64,000 nt of DNA from Cinclus cinclus (Eukaryota > Chordata > Aves > Passeriformes > Cinclidae). The number at the start of each line of letters is the position of its first letter. Position 1 is the first letter of the stretch. This document shows, piece by piece, positions 50,400-61,100 of this stretch. The stretch lies in the NCBI RefSeq assembly GCF_963662255.1, contig NC_085059.1, forward strand, positions 13,859,234 to 13,923,233. Reading direction: 5' to 3'. Below the pieces are notes generated by a model. It was not told where the DNA came from. It did not search any database and saw nothing but the letters and a program-made list of their open reading frames with translations. The translations under genes were made by a program, and so were the position numbers.

Positions 50400-51275
50400 C
50401 CCTGTGCCCTGTGCCCTGTGCCCTGTGTCCTGTGCCCTGTGCCTTGTGCCCTGTGTCCTGTGTCCTGTGTCCTGTGCCCTGTGCCCTGTGTCCTGTGTCC
50501 TGTGCCCTGTGCCCTGTGTCCTTGTGCCCTGTGCCCTGTGCCCTGTGCCCTGTGTCCTGTGTCCTGTGTCCTGTGCCCTGTGCCTTGTGCCCTGTGCCCT
50601 GTGTCCTGTGCCCTGTGCCCTGTGCCCTGTGCCTTGTGCCCTGTGTCCTGTGCCCTGTGCCCTGTGTCCTGTGTCCTGTGTCCTGTGCCCTGTGCCCTGT
50701 GCCCTGTGTCCTGTGCCCTGTGCCCTGTGCCCTGTGCTCTGTGCCCTGTGTCCTGTGCCCTGTGCCCTGTGCCCTGTGCCCTGTGTCCTGTGCCCTGTGC
50801 CCTGTGCCCTGTGCTCTGTGCCCTGTGCCCTGTGCCCTGTGTCCTGTGTCCTGTGTCCTGTGCCCTGTGCCCTGTGCCCTGTGCCCTGTGTCCTGTGCCC
50901 TGTGCTCTGTGCCCTGTGCCCTGTGCCCTCTGTCCTGTGTCCTGTGCCCTGTGCCCTGTGCCTTGTGCCCTGTGTCCTGTGTCCTGTGCCCTGTGCCCTG
51001 TGCTCTGTGTCCTGTGTCCTGTGTCCTGTGCCCTGTGCTCTGTGCCTTGTGCCCTGTGTCCTGTGTCCTGTGCCCTGTGTCCTGTGTCCTGTGTCCTGTG
51101 CCCTGTGCCCTGTGCCCTGTGCCCTGTGTCCTGTGTCCTGTGCCTTGTGCCCTGTGCCCTGTGCCCTGTGTCCTGTGCCCTGTGCTCTGTGCCCTGTGCC
51201 CTGTGCCCTCTGTCCTGTGTCCTGTGCCTTGTGCCCTGTGCCCTGTGCCCTGTGTCCTGTGCCCTGTGCCCTGTG
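50400..51275. repeat. Heptamer minisatellite, 125 units of (C/T)CCTGTG
   Basis: I read 125 consecutive units over 876 bp. All are 7 bp except unit 18 (50519-50526), which is 8 bp through an extra T. Five unit types occur: CCCTGTG (most), TCCTGTG, CTCTGTG, CCTTGTG and CCCTCTG. The plus strand contains no A and the minus strand no T, so stop codons cannot form in any of the six frames. This explains the overlapping frames of 322-433 codons, which read repeated Cys-Pro-Val/Ala-Leu or His-Arg-Ala-Gln-Gly-Thr peptides and are not genes. Runs of four CCCTGTG units give four GGG tracts with four-base loops on the minus strand, a G-quadruplex pattern. The flanks are unique sequence. Confidence 0.97.
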
Positions 51276-54200
51276 CTGGCAGCCAGCTGGCAAGACTGGC
51301 CCCGAGCTTCGCAGCAGCACAAAACCCCTTTGGGGGCTCAGCACGTGTGTCACAGAGCTGCAGCTTGCTGGCATTGTCCCCAAAGCATCCAACACGGGTT
51401 CATTCATTGGGTGGAACGCTCATTAGTGCTCTCTGGATGCGAACACCCATTGTGACACATTTCAGATTTTGTTCCGCTCCTCTGCAAGTTTAGCTTAAAG
51501 CATTTTCTCCAAAGCAAACACACACCACTTGCATTTGCTCACAGAGGTGCTTTTTTTTGCATTTAAGTACCTTCCTGGGATGTCACAGCATTTACCGAGC
51601 CCTCCACCAGTCATTTTTAGCATCCCTTTTCCTCCTGACAACCAGCGCATCAAACAGCTTGCAAATTTTCACTAGCTGAAAGTGCAGGGTTGCCTTGCAA
51701 GCTGGCAGCTGCATTGAATTTTCAGGAATACGTAGCAGCTGTGGCCATGGTTCTTCCTACTCCCCCTGTTTTGCCGAGGCAGGTTAATTGCTTCTTCATG
51801 CAAGCTGTCACCCTGGTTCCAGAAATGCCACTGGATTTGGTGCATGCTGGAGGCCGTAGTTTTTTGGAAGGTTTGTGTTTACAAGGAGGATATGAGACTG
51901 CAGTGCAGCTTTGGAGACTCACCCGGGGTTGTGTTTTAGATATAAATCTTCATATGTATCTACGAGTACAAGGTTGTAATGAATGAATTAAAAATGCCTG
52001 AAATTAAATATGGCTCTTTTCACAGCAACTCCACTGTTTCCAAAAAGGATTAAATAAGTAACAGCATGCTGCTCAGTCATAGCAGAATGTGGACGATTAA
52101 TTGATTTAAGGATTTAAGGGCGTTAATTTTGTTTGGGGAAATGCCTAAAGAGAGTGCCATTAAAGATAAATAAATGGTTCCGGTCTCTAGCTGGCTGCTG
52201 GAGAATTGTATAAAGGTTTCAGATCAGCCTTGCAGGCTTTGCTTTGGGAAGTGCCTGTAAGCAGCAGAAGCAGCCTTTATCTGTGTCTGAAGATGTGGTT
52301 ACAAGGACACTGTCCCCATCTCCATGGCAGGGGTCAGTGCCCCCCTCTGATGTGCTGAGATGTGTTTTCAGAGCACTGGGTTTAATCCACAAGGATCATA
52401 TTCATGGGGAACCCCCCCCTCAAGGCACACGTGAGGGGATGGAAACTGTACATGTGGGCAGAAACAGGTCAGGAAGGTGGGAATGTCTTAGATTGGCTCA
52501 GCTGCAAGAGAAAATGCTTGAATAGCTGAAACCAGAGCGTCCTTCTGATGGGAAAAAGGCTCTATTTTAATGATGTATTTGATATGAAAGGGCACGGTGC
52601 TTCAGTGCATAGCTTGCAATAAGAGGAAATCAGATATGACAGCTGAGGCTTCACAATGTTAGAAATAGGCCTTTCAGACTTTAAGACAAGAAAAACAAAC
52701 ACCGAAGGACAAATTTATGGTTGGAATAATAGACTGGTGGGTTTGGGGGGACAGGCTTGAAATAAGCTTCCCTTGACAGCTTCTATATTTGTCTCATGCT
52801 GCCTACTTTTCATGCAGCATCCCCACCCCCACAAACTCCTCAGCTCAAGGTAGAGCTGGAGGTTTAACTAATTCCTCAAAGCACAGCTAAATTGTCTTGG
52901 GAATTATCACTGCAGGTGATAATTCTGTGTTGCAGAACAGGACACACCACCTCAGTTACAGCCTGGCTTTGCTGGGGTGGCAAGAAGGGCTGGTGGCATG
53001 CTCATGGTGTTAAGGGCCAGAAGTAAAATATACAGAAAATTGTTCACAAAAGGTAGCAAAATATTTTTTGGTCACTGACAAAAGAAAAAATAAAAATCCA
53101 GCTTGTATTCAGGGAGAGAATCATAGAAATGGATACCAGTTTAAGAATCTGAGGCAGGGTACTGTTGCCTATATTTATATATGGGAGGGAAAGGAAGACA
53201 TTTAATATATATTTATATTTGGAGTTGCTTGGTTACTCAGGCAGTTTGACAGCCAGACACAACTTGGCATTTGTGCCTTTGGGAGCTAGAAAGGATGTGG
53301 AGAGATGGACAAGCATTTGATGGCAACAGAGGAGAATATTTTCCCCACTACCCTCCCCTGCCAGGCATTCTTCTCTTCCACAGGTTCTCCCAGACACATA
53401 TCACATTGCTCTGCCTTACCATTAACCCCACAAATTAATTGGTAGTAGCTCTTTCTAGTACACTCAATATTCTATTTACTTTGAATAAGCCTCCCTCTTC
53501 CTTTTATCCACTTGAACCCTGGGGCTATTGTTAGTACTCAAAGTCACTTTACCTACTCTGTCTTAAAATTGACTTGTCTGTATCTGAATACTTTCTTTTT
53601 TACACATTGGCCAATCTTAGCCATTTAAGTGCCTTCTTAAATCTATTAGAAGAAAATACACCATTATGGATTTCTTTTACTAAACTCTTGATTTCTTCTC
53701 AATTTATTTTCTTTCCAAGAACTGCGTGTGCCTTTGCTTACCAAACCCTCAGCTTCAGGTTACTGACTTTTTAGACACATCTCTTGATGAATGAATTGGC
53801 AAATATTCTAAAATTGAACAGAATGTCTTTTCAATTCTTAAACATACCAACAAATTCCTTGTATATTGTGGCCTTTTTAAGTAATGATGAGTTTCATTTC
53901 TATACAACCACACAAAGCTTTGTAAAGAAACTGTGTCATGTTCTACATTTTGCCCAAAGTTGAAGGGGTAGAAAACTACCAGGATGACTGCTGAATAAAT
54001 GACTGTACAAATAAAGCAGCTCAAGCGTGTGACACACTCAACTTTCACTATCTCCTGGTATGCCATAGACAGATTTCCATTAATAATTCTTTACTGTCTG
54101 GACCCACCATAAAATTTTCAGAGTTACCCATGCTCAGGTTTTTTTGTTTCTACAAAACAAGATTTTCAGAGAATTTGGCCGTATAGAAATATAGTTATGG

Positions 54201-55778
54201 CTCTTGCAAAGACTCACACATTTTTTTCAGGTACTGAGGCCTTTTACTGATTCTCATTTTCAGGAATGGGGCCCCAAGTATTTCAAGCTGTTTCTTTTGT
54301 CTAGCAGAGAGATAAGGATATAATAGAAAAAGGTCTAAAGATGAAAAAAACCTCCACCACATTTGGAATTACTGAAGGTTTGTTTCCTGGACATCCTGGG
54401 GATACAAAAACAATGATTTCCCTGTTCTTCCAGTTTTCACCCTTACCATTATAACTGTATTTTTCAGAAATACAAACTCTCTGTATCCACCAAAATATTT
54501 TATGTAGTAGTTGCTATTTACAGCCAAGGGAATATATCTGGCTGCTCTTTCTGCTGCCCTGTCTGGTTTCCTCTGACTCCAGGGAGTCTGTCAGAGCAGA
54601 GTCAGTGGATAGCCAGACTACTGGAGATACATTTTAGTCCCCCTGCTTTCTAGGATTACCCACATGCCTGTGATGAGGTTTTCTGTCGCACAAACGTGAG
54701 CAGGATGCTGCAGCCTCTGGCAGGAGGGAGAAGCCCAGAAACTGCCTGGAACACCAGTGCCCTTCAAGAATAGCACAGCTAGCAGAGATAACGCACACTC
54801 TATTATCTTCCCAAGTGAAGGACTGTATGTGCAAAGAATATTTTGCTTTTGTAGTATTTAATTTGAGGTTTCACTCTTGCTGTGTGTGCTGCTCCCTTTT
54901 CGTGTTAGAGGAGTCGAGTCAGTGCAATGAGCTCTGCTTCCAGAGCTGGGGGCAGAGAGAACTAAGCTGGTGCTCCATTCCTGGGGCGTACAGCCATCCC
55001 CTGGGAACACTTCACCCATGTGGTGGGATGTTTGACTGTGCCTGAGGACAGGTAGTGTCAGCTGTAATCTTTATGGAAGGGTTTTCAATGATGTCTTCCT
55101 TAAAACCAGTCAAGGGTGTAAGCTTTTCAAGATGAAGCTTAGATACTTCAAAGGCTTGATGATGAAGGGCTATTTCAGTAGTCAGGAAACTCTGAAACTA
55201 TCTGTCTTTTAAAAGAACCTCTTTCTTACGTAACTTCCTTGCAAAAATATACTTGAACCTTTCAAAAGCAGCAACGAAAAGCTAAAATTAAATGAGTGCA
55301 TCAGCTCCTCTGCTTTTGTGATAGGTGATTTTATATATTGGCTTGCTAAATAATAAAGCAAAATAAATTAGTTCCTCTCAAAATTTTCCTGAATGTATTC
55401 AGCTGGAGCTTATTGTTATTTATTCATCTGTTGGATTGCCTTTGTAAAAGCCAAAGCTGCTTTGAGAGTGTATGTGACTGGAATAGTCTAAATGGAGAAG
55501 CCACGAGTTGGGAAGGAAGCCAGCAAGTCACTAATTAAGGAGCTGTACAGTTTGCAGTCAGACTTCGTGTTTTGTGAAAACTGAATAAAAATCAGTGACT
55601 GAGCTGCTCCAGTTGCACAGGTGTCCCCATGGGGCTGTGCCCAGGTAAGCAGTGGTGGTTGTGCAGGAGCCTGAGCTCGGAGCAGCTCGGGGTGAGGGCA
55701 GGGCTGCTGATCCATGGGGCTGGATCTCAGCATCACCCATCCCACCCTGAGGCTGTGCAGGGCTCAGGGGAGTGTTAC
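51276..55778. other. Non-coding stretch right of the heptamer array
   Basis: The first 900 bases look like complex unique sequence with several CpGs near 51300-51480. Homeodomain-like strings (GATTAATTGATTTAAGG) sit near 52094. The plus frame at 51690-51986 (98 codons) is unrecognised. Around 53155-53220 there is an AT-rich TATTTATAT patch. No retroposon was recognised; AGAATCATAGAA near 53117 is too short to call CR1. Confidence 0.5.
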
Positions 55779-55904
55779 ACTGCAAAAGATCAGCTTTCTG
55801 CTTCTTGCTTGACATGGCTTTATCTTCCTCTAAGATATAGAGGATTCTTTGCACCCAATCTATGCTGCCACGTCTGCATTTCTGGCCACGTGTAATGGCC
55901 ACCA
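55779..55904 (-). other. Exon-like open segment, chemokine-like by eye, unproven
   Basis: The minus strand has a good acceptor (a pyrimidine-rich tract ending TATTTCTGCAG, next to 55904) and a weak donor-like GTAACA after 55779. Between them lie 126 open bases. The conceptual peptide begins VVAITRGQKC and reaches DWVQRILYILEED. Cys, six residues, then Trp-Val-Gln is the spacing of the third exon of chemokines (fourth Cys and C-terminal helix). Against this, the loop before the Cys is about two residues short, the usual Pro after the Cys is missing, the intron phase looks wrong, and no CC- or CXC-bearing exon was seen upstream. Chance resemblance is more likely than not. Confidence 0.15.
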
Positions 55905-58065
55905 CTGCAGAAATAGCTGGGAGGGAGATGGCGAGGCAAATGACACAGCAGCTGTACTTTAAAACTAAAACCATTTCAGATCCTCCAGGTCTTATTTCAT
56001 GGTGTTACTTTTCTGTCCTCTCTCAAAATCCTTTTGTAATGCAGTTGGGAGACATGCCTGGCTAGCACAACTGGCCTTTTCTGTGTCACCACACTCATAA
56101 CCCTTCTGACTGCAGTATCAAACTGTGGTTGATGCCATTTCAATGGCAGCAGAATTATATATTTAACTTATTCTTTATCTTTGTCATTTGAAATATGTAC
56201 AGTTATCCAATTTGCATTTGAAAATGATGGAGAGGAAGATTCACTGGAGAACAACAGCTGCTCAAGCAAATGAAAATCATTTTCTTCTTTTATTTATCCT
56301 GGAACAGTGAGTGTGGATACAGCATCTGGTCCTCCATGAGGTCTTCACTTCTTGCCCAATTCCAGCTGGAATAACGGAGAGTCAGTGTGATCTGCTGACC
56401 TTCCTCAAGGTCTCCAGTGATGCCACCCAAAACAGAACAAAGCATCCTAGCTGGATGCCTTTCATGCTAATCCCTGAATCAATAGGTTTCCAAGATCATT
56501 ATGGGGCTTTCATGCACTGCCAAAAGATTGTGTTCCAGCACTTCTCTCATTCTGTGTTGTGTATCCTTTCGAGCATTCTACATTATAAATCATTTTAACT
56601 CTCATTGTATTTTGCACTCCCCTTGTGTAATAATCAGAAACGTGGGAAACCATTCCTTCATATCTTCCCAAACAGAGACTGGAAATTTTGACGATAAAAG
56701 CAAGATGGAAGAAGAAGTTGCAGCTCAAATCCTTTTGAGTCCTTGAAACGAAGTAGAGTGTTTGGAGGGCGCTACCATAGCCTCACTTTCTGCTACATTC
56801 CTGTCAGGAAAAAACAGGTTTTTTTGGTTGTCTAACAGCAAGGCACCTGAATGACAACCTCACACGTCTGGGATATCTATTTTATGTTAAAAAAGACATG
56901 CCAGAACTTCAGCATCCCACAGGCGAGGAGTGTGCTGCAAATCCTCATCTGTTCACGGGATGGGTAAATCCTCCACGGCTGAACCTGCACCCTTGGGGCA
57001 GTGACTCTTGGCAAAAGACCCGTGGGAGGTACAATCCCACTGTCTCCTGGGACATCAGCGAAAACAAACTGCCTGTTAATTGTGAGCGAGAACAAAGTCC
57101 GGGAGAGCAGCAGGCACCTTTGTCTTCTAATTAGCACCGATGGCTAAAGCTCTTTAGAGAAGGGACTTTCCCACTGTGTGTTTGCACAGAGGGAGCTGAT
57201 CCGATGGGGGCAGCTGAATGCTGCGGTATAAATAATGAACTACACAATAAACGCTATGAGACTGGTTCAGTTGAGGGAGGAAAATAAACACAGCAAACAA
57301 AGGCGTCCATCATGTTAGTTAGAAATGCTCTGTCAAGATCCAGAAGAGATTCTTGCAAGCTTTTTCAAGAGTTCGGGTTAAAAACTTTCTTCCATAAGTA
57401 TAAAAAAATACTCTGCACAGCAGACATTGTGATGTCAAGCATCCACCCAAAAGGGAGAATGAGCACAGATTTCATTTTCTCTCTATATTCAGTGTCTGGT
57501 GTATGTCTGACATTTTGAAGAACTGGTTTTGCATATTCTTTCCAGGTGGCAATGAAGAGCTACTGCTTGATCTCTCCTCCAACAAGAAAAAAATTAACAA
57601 AATATTTATTTCAACAGTGGTTGTGTATTACCCAGGCAGGGAACCTTGTGGTGCACAGGGAAAACATTTCTGTAGTAAACCATGATAAAGGCTGAGAATA
57701 CTGCCAGTGTTTCAGAGCTCTGGGCTCAGAGCCACTCTCCTGGCTTTATTCAGAGTTTGTTATTGATCTAATCTGCAGTGAGATGATCACAGGAGACACT
57801 CGTTACATTATTTAACTTGGATTTGGGGTTGGATGGGGATTTTATTTTTGTTTGTTTTGTTCTTTATTCTTCATTTGTGCTGTTATAAATACAACACATC
57901 ATTAGTGAATTTCACAGGTAAGTGACTCTTGTCTCTCTTGACACATTATTAATCAAGAGTGATGAAGATGCTGCATCCCTCACACACTTGAGCTACGTGA
58001 CCAACCCCAGGCTTGTGAACTACCTGCAGTGCACTGCAGGGACGAGCACACGGTGACTAGGGCAC
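55905..58065. other. Non-coding stretch, AT-rich, possible conserved patch near 57.2 kb
   Basis: Unique sequence. Around 57215-57310 (GGTATAAATAATGAAC, ACAATAAACGC) there is a short AT-rich block with CpG, which looks less neutral than its surroundings. Frames are under 100 codons and unrecognised. Confidence 0.45.
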
Positions 58066-58108
58066 ACAGGAACATTTTGTGGGGCAAGCAGGGACATTCT
58101 GTGGGGCA
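58066..58108. repeat. About 22-bp tandem duplication
   Basis: Two copies of a CAGG-AACATT-TGTGGGGCA pattern at 58066-58086 and 58087-58108, differing at a few sites. Confidence 0.8.
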
Positions 58109-61100
58109 GGTAGCAAAGCAGGCAGGGTCTCCCAATTCCTACACTCCCCTGAAGTGAGCAGGAGCCAGCAGCCCCACTTTATGCAGACACACAGAGAAGC
58201 TAAAGCCAGGAAGGATATGTGAGATGTCAGCTCTCCAAGAGATTGATATCTGACAGGAGGGAAAACCCCCACCAAGACAAAAAAAAGACCTGCCATTCTG
58301 AGACCCTGCTCTGCAGAGATGTGATACTGGCCATCTGTTCATCTGCACATGGGTGCCTACCAGTCCTAAACTGGGGAGGCTCACATGCTGAACCCATTAT
58401 TTGGGTCTGGCATTCCTGTCCCTGCTGCTCTCCAGTCCGATTTACTCAGTTTAGGCACTCACAAGCAAGATTTTGATGACAGCTGCAATCATAACACCAT
58501 AGATGGAGGGAGTAAACAGACCAACTCTTAAATAGCTACTCGTGTTTGTTTATTTTTACAAACCAGCATTCCTCCTGGAACTCATACTGCAAGCAAGAAA
58601 ATCCACGAGATTTCTAGAAGCAAACGATGAAGTTAAGCTCCACAGAGGCCCCTTCTAGCCAGGTCACTGAGCCAGTGGGCAGCCTGTGACCTTGGTCCAT
58701 GGAAAGGAGAGCCTTTGTTTTCACATGTGCTCCCAGATAAATGTGGAAATTGAGCAAGAATAAAATGCACAACTGAGCTGCCAAATTGTAACGTTATCAG
58801 ACTTTGTGTGTTGGCTGCTTGGAAGAGTTTAATGTCATTGGGTGTTAATCTGGGTTAATGGGACTGTGGTTATGGTGGTGAATCTGTAATAGAAGCTATA
58901 TGGAGAGCACACAAGGTACCCCATCTTCAGTGCTTTCTTTCTTCTGTGTTTATTTCCCCCTTTATTCAAACTAGAAGGTGCTCATAATGAAAATACCTGT
59001 TTGCTCTTCATCTGTGGAAGGTCCTAACACACACCTGTGCTGCCACACCTCCTCCCCTGCACACACACACATCCAAAATGTTCAACTCCTCTCCTGAGCT
59101 TGTCAGAAATAGTTATCATCATAGCCTGGGCTCTTGAGCTTGCGAATGGTAATGCTGAAACATCCAAACAGGAGATGTCATCCTGTCACCATGAATGACA
59201 GATGATTACGGCCCTTTCTAGATGTCTGTAATTAATGTTACTTTTAAACTTGGTCATGAACATCCAGGAGCAAAGTAAATGGGGAAATTCTCCAGCAGCT
59301 TCAGATTTCTTTTTCTCTCCCTGCCTACTTACCCTACAGGTCTTTCAATAAATTAAAGAAATCACTGCTGTGATAGCCATTGCCTATAAAACATCTTAGA
59401 AAGGGAGATGAAATTCAGAGCTCCAGATAAACACGTGGGTAAGCAGCACAGCTAAGGCTGAAGCTATCCTTCCCTGTCAGTGTTCACACAGGAACAATGT
59501 GGGAACGGTGCCTCAGAGTCAGGCTGTTGTCTTGAACATCAGGACTGACTGCTACCAATCTCTCTTTGCCCTGTGCCTCCTCCTACTCAGTGCCATTGCT
59601 GGCTTTTATCACCTTTTTGCATCTATTTGTTACCGTTTTTGCTCCCAGCTTGTGGCAGGAGGTTTTGTTAGGGCCATGCAATTTAATAAGTGGTAGATGG
59701 GTGATGTCAGCAGTGGGCTCAGGTACCTGAAGACTGTGGTTCAGAATAACCTTGCTGCACATCCTGTATCCCTGTTTGACTACGTGAGGCTGAACATCAG
59801 TCAAAGGAGGATTAGGACTTTCCTGGTAATAGCTAAACAGCAAAATTAACAAGACGCCTAAGCTTTTCCAATAAAATAATGTATTTTTAGTCTATGGAGA
59901 TTCAAACCAAGACTCGGCCAGTGAACAGGGGAAAAAAGCAAAACAAAGATTATTGAAAACTTATGTTTAAACAGTTTCAGCCCAAATATTTACTGATGAC
60001 ACACACACACAAAAAGTGCTGGTATGTTTTGCAATGAAGAACTAGAGCCTTTAATTGCATAGGAAGCCAGGCTTGGGGATTCAAGAGAAAGTAAACATGC
60101 CCCCTGCAGAATTCACTGTAAAGACTTTACATTTATTTACATTCCTGCTTTTCTTTAACCTACATTCCCCCTGACAGAGGGTTTGTTTTGGGTAATAATC
60201 TTTGCATATAGGCCAAGTTTACTAGAAACTATTTGCAATTCATTTAAAATATGGATTCTGAAATATACTGCAAATCTCTTTTGCTAAGATAAAAAAAGCA
60301 GAGAGAAGAAATAACATGCCATTTAATCTTTGGGCTCATCAGCTCCTGAAAGATTATTTTGACAGTTAATTTGATGTATTTAACTGAACTTCCAGTCTAC
60401 TCTCCTTGAAGAAAGCCATCATTTATGACTTGCTGTTGTGTAGGAGCATCCCAGATATCTGCAATGTCTTTTGAAGAAATATTTACAAGGGGAGAGAGCA
60501 TATATTAATGTTTCCTTGCTGCTCAGGCTTAGTTCCAAAATCCACAGTGCATCCTGTGTGCATTTCCCCTGGCTCATATCAGCTGCTTCTGCCTCAGGGA
60601 GAGGGCAGCTAGGGAGTGCTGGTGGATGGGCAGCAGGGAAAACAAAATGTATGCGCTCAGAAAAAAAGGCTGATCTCCCCATGGAGACACACAGGCACAC
60701 AGCCATGGGATGGTGGTGCTGCAGATCAGGAAGAGCAGCATTTGCTGCTGCCCTGCACTGAGGCACAGCCATGGGAACTAAGCCTGCCCTTCCACGCTCT
60801 CCTCTTCTCTTGGCAATGTTGCCTTGCCAAGTGATGCTGCACAGGGACTGAAGAGCTCCCCCACCCCAAGGGCGTTTAACCATCTCTGTCCTTGCAGAAA
60901 CAGGGAGGGGTTGTGGCCACACAGAGTATGATTCTGCAGTATGCATTACTGGGGGTTTGTGCTTTCAGGTTTAGGAGCAGAAAGGCAGCAACCCGCACAC
61001 CCTTACAGCCCTGACTGTGGGAGGGCTGGTTCTGAGCTCAGGTGCAAGGAGAGGCAGGACAGAGATGCCAGGCTGGGGACATGTCCCAGCACATGTGCAG

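Noticed and set aside
50322..51407. Open frames of 322 and 361 codons on the minus strand (HRAQGTG repeats)
   Set aside because: Same cause: the minus strand of the array lacks T, so stops are impossible.
50125..51426. Open frame of 433 codons on the plus strand, Cys/Pro/Val/Leu repeats
   Set aside because: It is the heptamer array translated. The array has no A on the plus strand, so no stop can occur, and all six frames are open there with the same periodic peptides. The flanking non-repeat codons show no domain.
53110..53135. AGAATCATAGAA string resembling CR1 terminal octamers
   Set aside because: A dozen bases without a CR1 body is not enough.
59990..60015. (AC)n microsatellite
   Set aside because: Only about six units; too short to be notable.
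60419..60946. 175-codon minus frame
   Set aside because: No recognisable domain, low-information composition, overlapping frames on the other strand. The length is compatible with chance in 64 kb.
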